The notes below the pieces were generated by a model. That model was given only the letters and a program-made list of their open reading frames with translations, ran no database searches and was not told the DNA's origin. 6,124 nt of DNA from Marininema mesophilum. GTDB taxonomy: Bacteria; Bacillota; Bacilli; Thermoactinomycetales; DSM-45169. The stretch lies in the NCBI RefSeq assembly GCF_900106775.1, contig NZ_FNNQ01000030.1, positions 1 to 6,124 on the forward strand. Reading direction: 5' to 3'. Positions 5,316-6,124 of the stretch are shown one piece after another (positions within the stretch are counted from its first letter, which is position 1; each line of letters starts with the position of its first letter). Made by a program: the position numbers and the translations under genes.

Positions 5316-6124
5316 TTCTTTACACCTTTCTCAGCTGTATTTCTCAACAACTCCTGCGACTCTTCCTCTGACATTTCTTCTAATTGTTTGAGTAGATCAG
5401 ACAATTCTTTATCATTATGAACTTCTTCCTGCTCCTGAATATATTCTTGGAGACTAGATGTCCGCTCACCAATGTTTGAAAGTAGGTTTAATCTCTCCGC
5501 CAAAGCTTCGACTGTAGAATGCTCAAACAATTCACGTAGGGGAAGCTCGATCTGGGATACTTCTTGTAATCGAGGAACCACTTGAGTGGCTAATAACGAG
5601 TGTCCACCTAATTCAAAGAAAGAGTCCTGAACTCCTATGTTCTCTATCCCTAGCACTTGTTCCCATACCGAAACCACTAGCTCCTCTAATGAGGTACGAG
5701 GGGCAATGTAATGATCCCCAACTTGCTGTTCATCGGGGGCAGGTAGCGCTTTATGATCCACTTTTCCATTCGGGGTAAGGGGAAAGGCTTCTATGGCAAC
5801 AAAATGTGCAGGAACCATGTAGCTCGGTAATTGCGCTTTGAGATGCTCCCGCCACATGGCAGTACTTCCATCACCGATAACATAGGCCACCAGTCGTTTG
5901 TCCCCCGGCTCGTCTTCCCGCACCATGACGATGGCTTCAGTAACGGAAGCATGTGTAAGGAGGGCCGCTTCGATTTCTCCGAGTTCAATCCGGAAACCAC
6001 GCACTTTTACTTGATGGTCGATCCTCCCCAGATACTCTAAATCCCCATTGGCAAGGTACCTTGCCAAATCCCCTGTCCGGTATAATCGCTTCACCTGCTC
6101 TCCAAAACGATGGGAGACGAAACG
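5312..6124 (-). CDS. NRPS subunit, C-terminal end (A domain end - PCP - docking tail), 5' partial
   Basis: This is the last 270 residues of a non-ribosomal peptide synthetase, with its 5' end beyond the window. The frame is open from the window edge (first visible residues RFVSHRFGEQ) to a TGA at 5312-5314, so the GTG at 6094 is an internal Val codon and not a start. Window residues 15-19 are the A7 motif YRTGD. Residues 32-52 are A8 (LGRIDHQVKVRGFRIELGEIE), 99-105 are A9 (LPSYMVP), and 119-127 are A10 (NGKVDHKAL) with the catalytic Lys at 121. Residues 139-212 form a PCP with phosphopantetheine Ser176 in FFELGGHSLL. Residues 213-270 are a charged tail. There is no epimerase or thioesterase, so the subunit must hand its peptidyl or aminoacyl thioester to the next protein, encoded immediately downstream. 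The substrate cannot be read because the specificity region lies outside the window. Confidence 0.97.
   Translation of the reverse strand, partial: RFVSHRFGEQVKRLYRTGDLARYLANGDLEYLGRIDHQVKVRGFRIELGEIEAALLTHASVTEAIVMVREDEPGDKRLVAYVIGDGSTAMWREHLKAQLPSYMVPAHFVAIEAFPLTPNGKVDHKALPAPDEQQVGDHYIAPRTSLEELVVSVWEQVLGIENIGVQDSFFELGGHSLLATQVVPRLQEVSQIELPLRELFEHSTVEALAERLNLLSNIGERTSSLQEYIQEQEEVHNDKELSDLLKQLEEMSEEESQELLRNTAEKGVKK
5315..5488 (-). other. C-terminal docking tail of the upstream subunit (putative)
   Basis: Residues 213-270 follow the PCP and carry no enzymatic motif. The segment from about 226 to 260 is strongly acidic and looks helical (KELSDLLKQLEEMSEEESQE lies in its centre). It ends in a basic stretch, EKGVKK. 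Tails with LLxxLExMSEEE wording are common at the ends of Bacillales NRPS subunits that hand over to a partner starting with a C domain. I infer a donor docking segment that pairs with the N-terminal leader of the next protein. The helix assignment is from residue pattern only. Confidence 0.6.
5323..5329 (-). promoter_or_regulatory. Shine-Dalgarno sequence of the second NRPS gene
   Basis: On the minus strand the sequence AAAGGTG lies 7 nt before the ATG at 5315. It matches most of the Gram-positive consensus AAAGGAGGTG. It sits inside the last codons of the upstream NRPS gene and supports ATG 5315 as the true start. With the 4-bp ATGA overlap it implies translational coupling of the two subunits, keeping them at comparable amounts. 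Confidence 0.85.
5489..5710 (-). other. Peptidyl carrier domain of the upstream subunit
   Basis: Residues 139-212 of the visible protein fit a full PCP of about 75 residues, starting YIAPRT and ending near TVEALAERL. Ser176 in GGHSLL (codon 5597-5599) is the expected 4'-phosphopantetheine attachment site and is intact. It is the last catalytic-type domain of this protein, so it is the donor carrier for the C domain of the next subunit. By hand it is about 80% identical (59 of 74 residues) to the module 1 PCP. Confidence 0.95.
5489..6082 (-). repeat. Paralogous segment A7-PCP, copy in the upstream subunit
   Basis: This is the partner of 2130-2723. It covers the A-domain C-terminal subdomain and the PCP of the last module of the upstream protein. 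The absence of any indel over nearly 600 nt indicates a shared recent module ancestor within this locus or continued exchange between the modules. Confidence 0.85.
5741..6124 (-). other. A domain, C-terminal part (motifs A7-A10) of the upstream subunit
   Basis: Window residues 1-128 of the upstream subunit form the end of the large adenylation subdomain and the mobile C-terminal subdomain. The Asp of A7 (YRTGD, Asp19), which contacts the ATP ribose, is present. The A8 hinge block (LGRIDHQVKVRGFRIELGEIE) is complete. The A10 catalytic Lys121 (codon beginning at 5764) in NGKVDHKAL is intact, so the domain looks functional. A2-A6 and the substrate code lie outside the window. Confidence 0.95.

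Noticed and set aside
5315..5500. Epimerase or thioesterase domain at the end of the upstream subunit
   Set aside because: Only 58 residues follow the PCP and they lack any E-domain or GxSxG motif; the segment is too short for either domain.
6092..6094. GTG at 6094 as start of a separate 260-residue gene
   Set aside because: The frame stays open to the window edge and the residues before it continue a normal A domain into A7, so this Val is internal to a longer synthetase.

Overview
The window is one continuous stretch of a multimodular non-ribosomal peptide synthetase (NRPS) locus, read entirely on the minus strand from high to low coordinates. Nothing in it is non-coding. It holds the C-terminal 270 residues of one synthetase subunit (6124 to 5312, 5' end outside the window) and the first 1771 codons of the next subunit (5315 to the window start, 3' end outside). 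The two genes overlap by 4 bp in an ATGA arrangement, with a good Shine-Dalgarno sequence (AAAGGTG) 7 nt before the second ATG. I translated the second frame by hand along its whole length and found it open, with no frameshift.

Layout in transcription order: (1) end of an adenylation (A) domain, motifs A7-A10; (2) a peptidyl carrier (PCP) domain with FFELGGHSLL; (3) an acidic helical C-terminal tail that looks like a docking segment. In the next subunit: (4) a short helical N-terminal leader; (5) module 1 = C-A-PCP; (6) module 2 = C and the first half of A, cut by the window edge. The C domains have LCL-type motifs. No epimerase, thioesterase, methyltransferase or reductase domain is visible. 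The chain would pass from the upstream PCP to the module 1 C domain, then to the module 2 C domain.

The ten PheA-type specificity positions of the module 1 A domain read D-A-F-C-L-G-G-T-C-K. Seven match the valine code DAFWIGGTFK that I recall from the gramicidin S/tyrocidine family; positions 278, 299 and 331 differ. Module 2 shows only the first three positions, D-F-W, which fits threonine-type codes.

The most notable structure is mosaicism. The C domain plus the start of the A domain is a direct repeat of about 1.6 kb between modules 1 and 2 (about 89% amino-acid identity by hand, with perfectly identical blocks up to 80 nt). It stops abruptly just after motif A2. Beyond that point the module 1 A core is unrelated in detail to the module 2 core and is markedly AT-rich (about 38% GC against about 50% in adjacent sampled lines). 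The A7-PCP end of module 1 then aligns without gaps to the same segment of the upstream subunit. This pattern fits A-core (subdomain) exchange within a duplicated module framework.

The overall moderate GC, the Gram-positive-type ribosome binding site and the domain wording suggest a Bacillales member such as Brevibacillus, Paenibacillus or a relative. This is inferred from style only. The peptide product cannot be named from this window.
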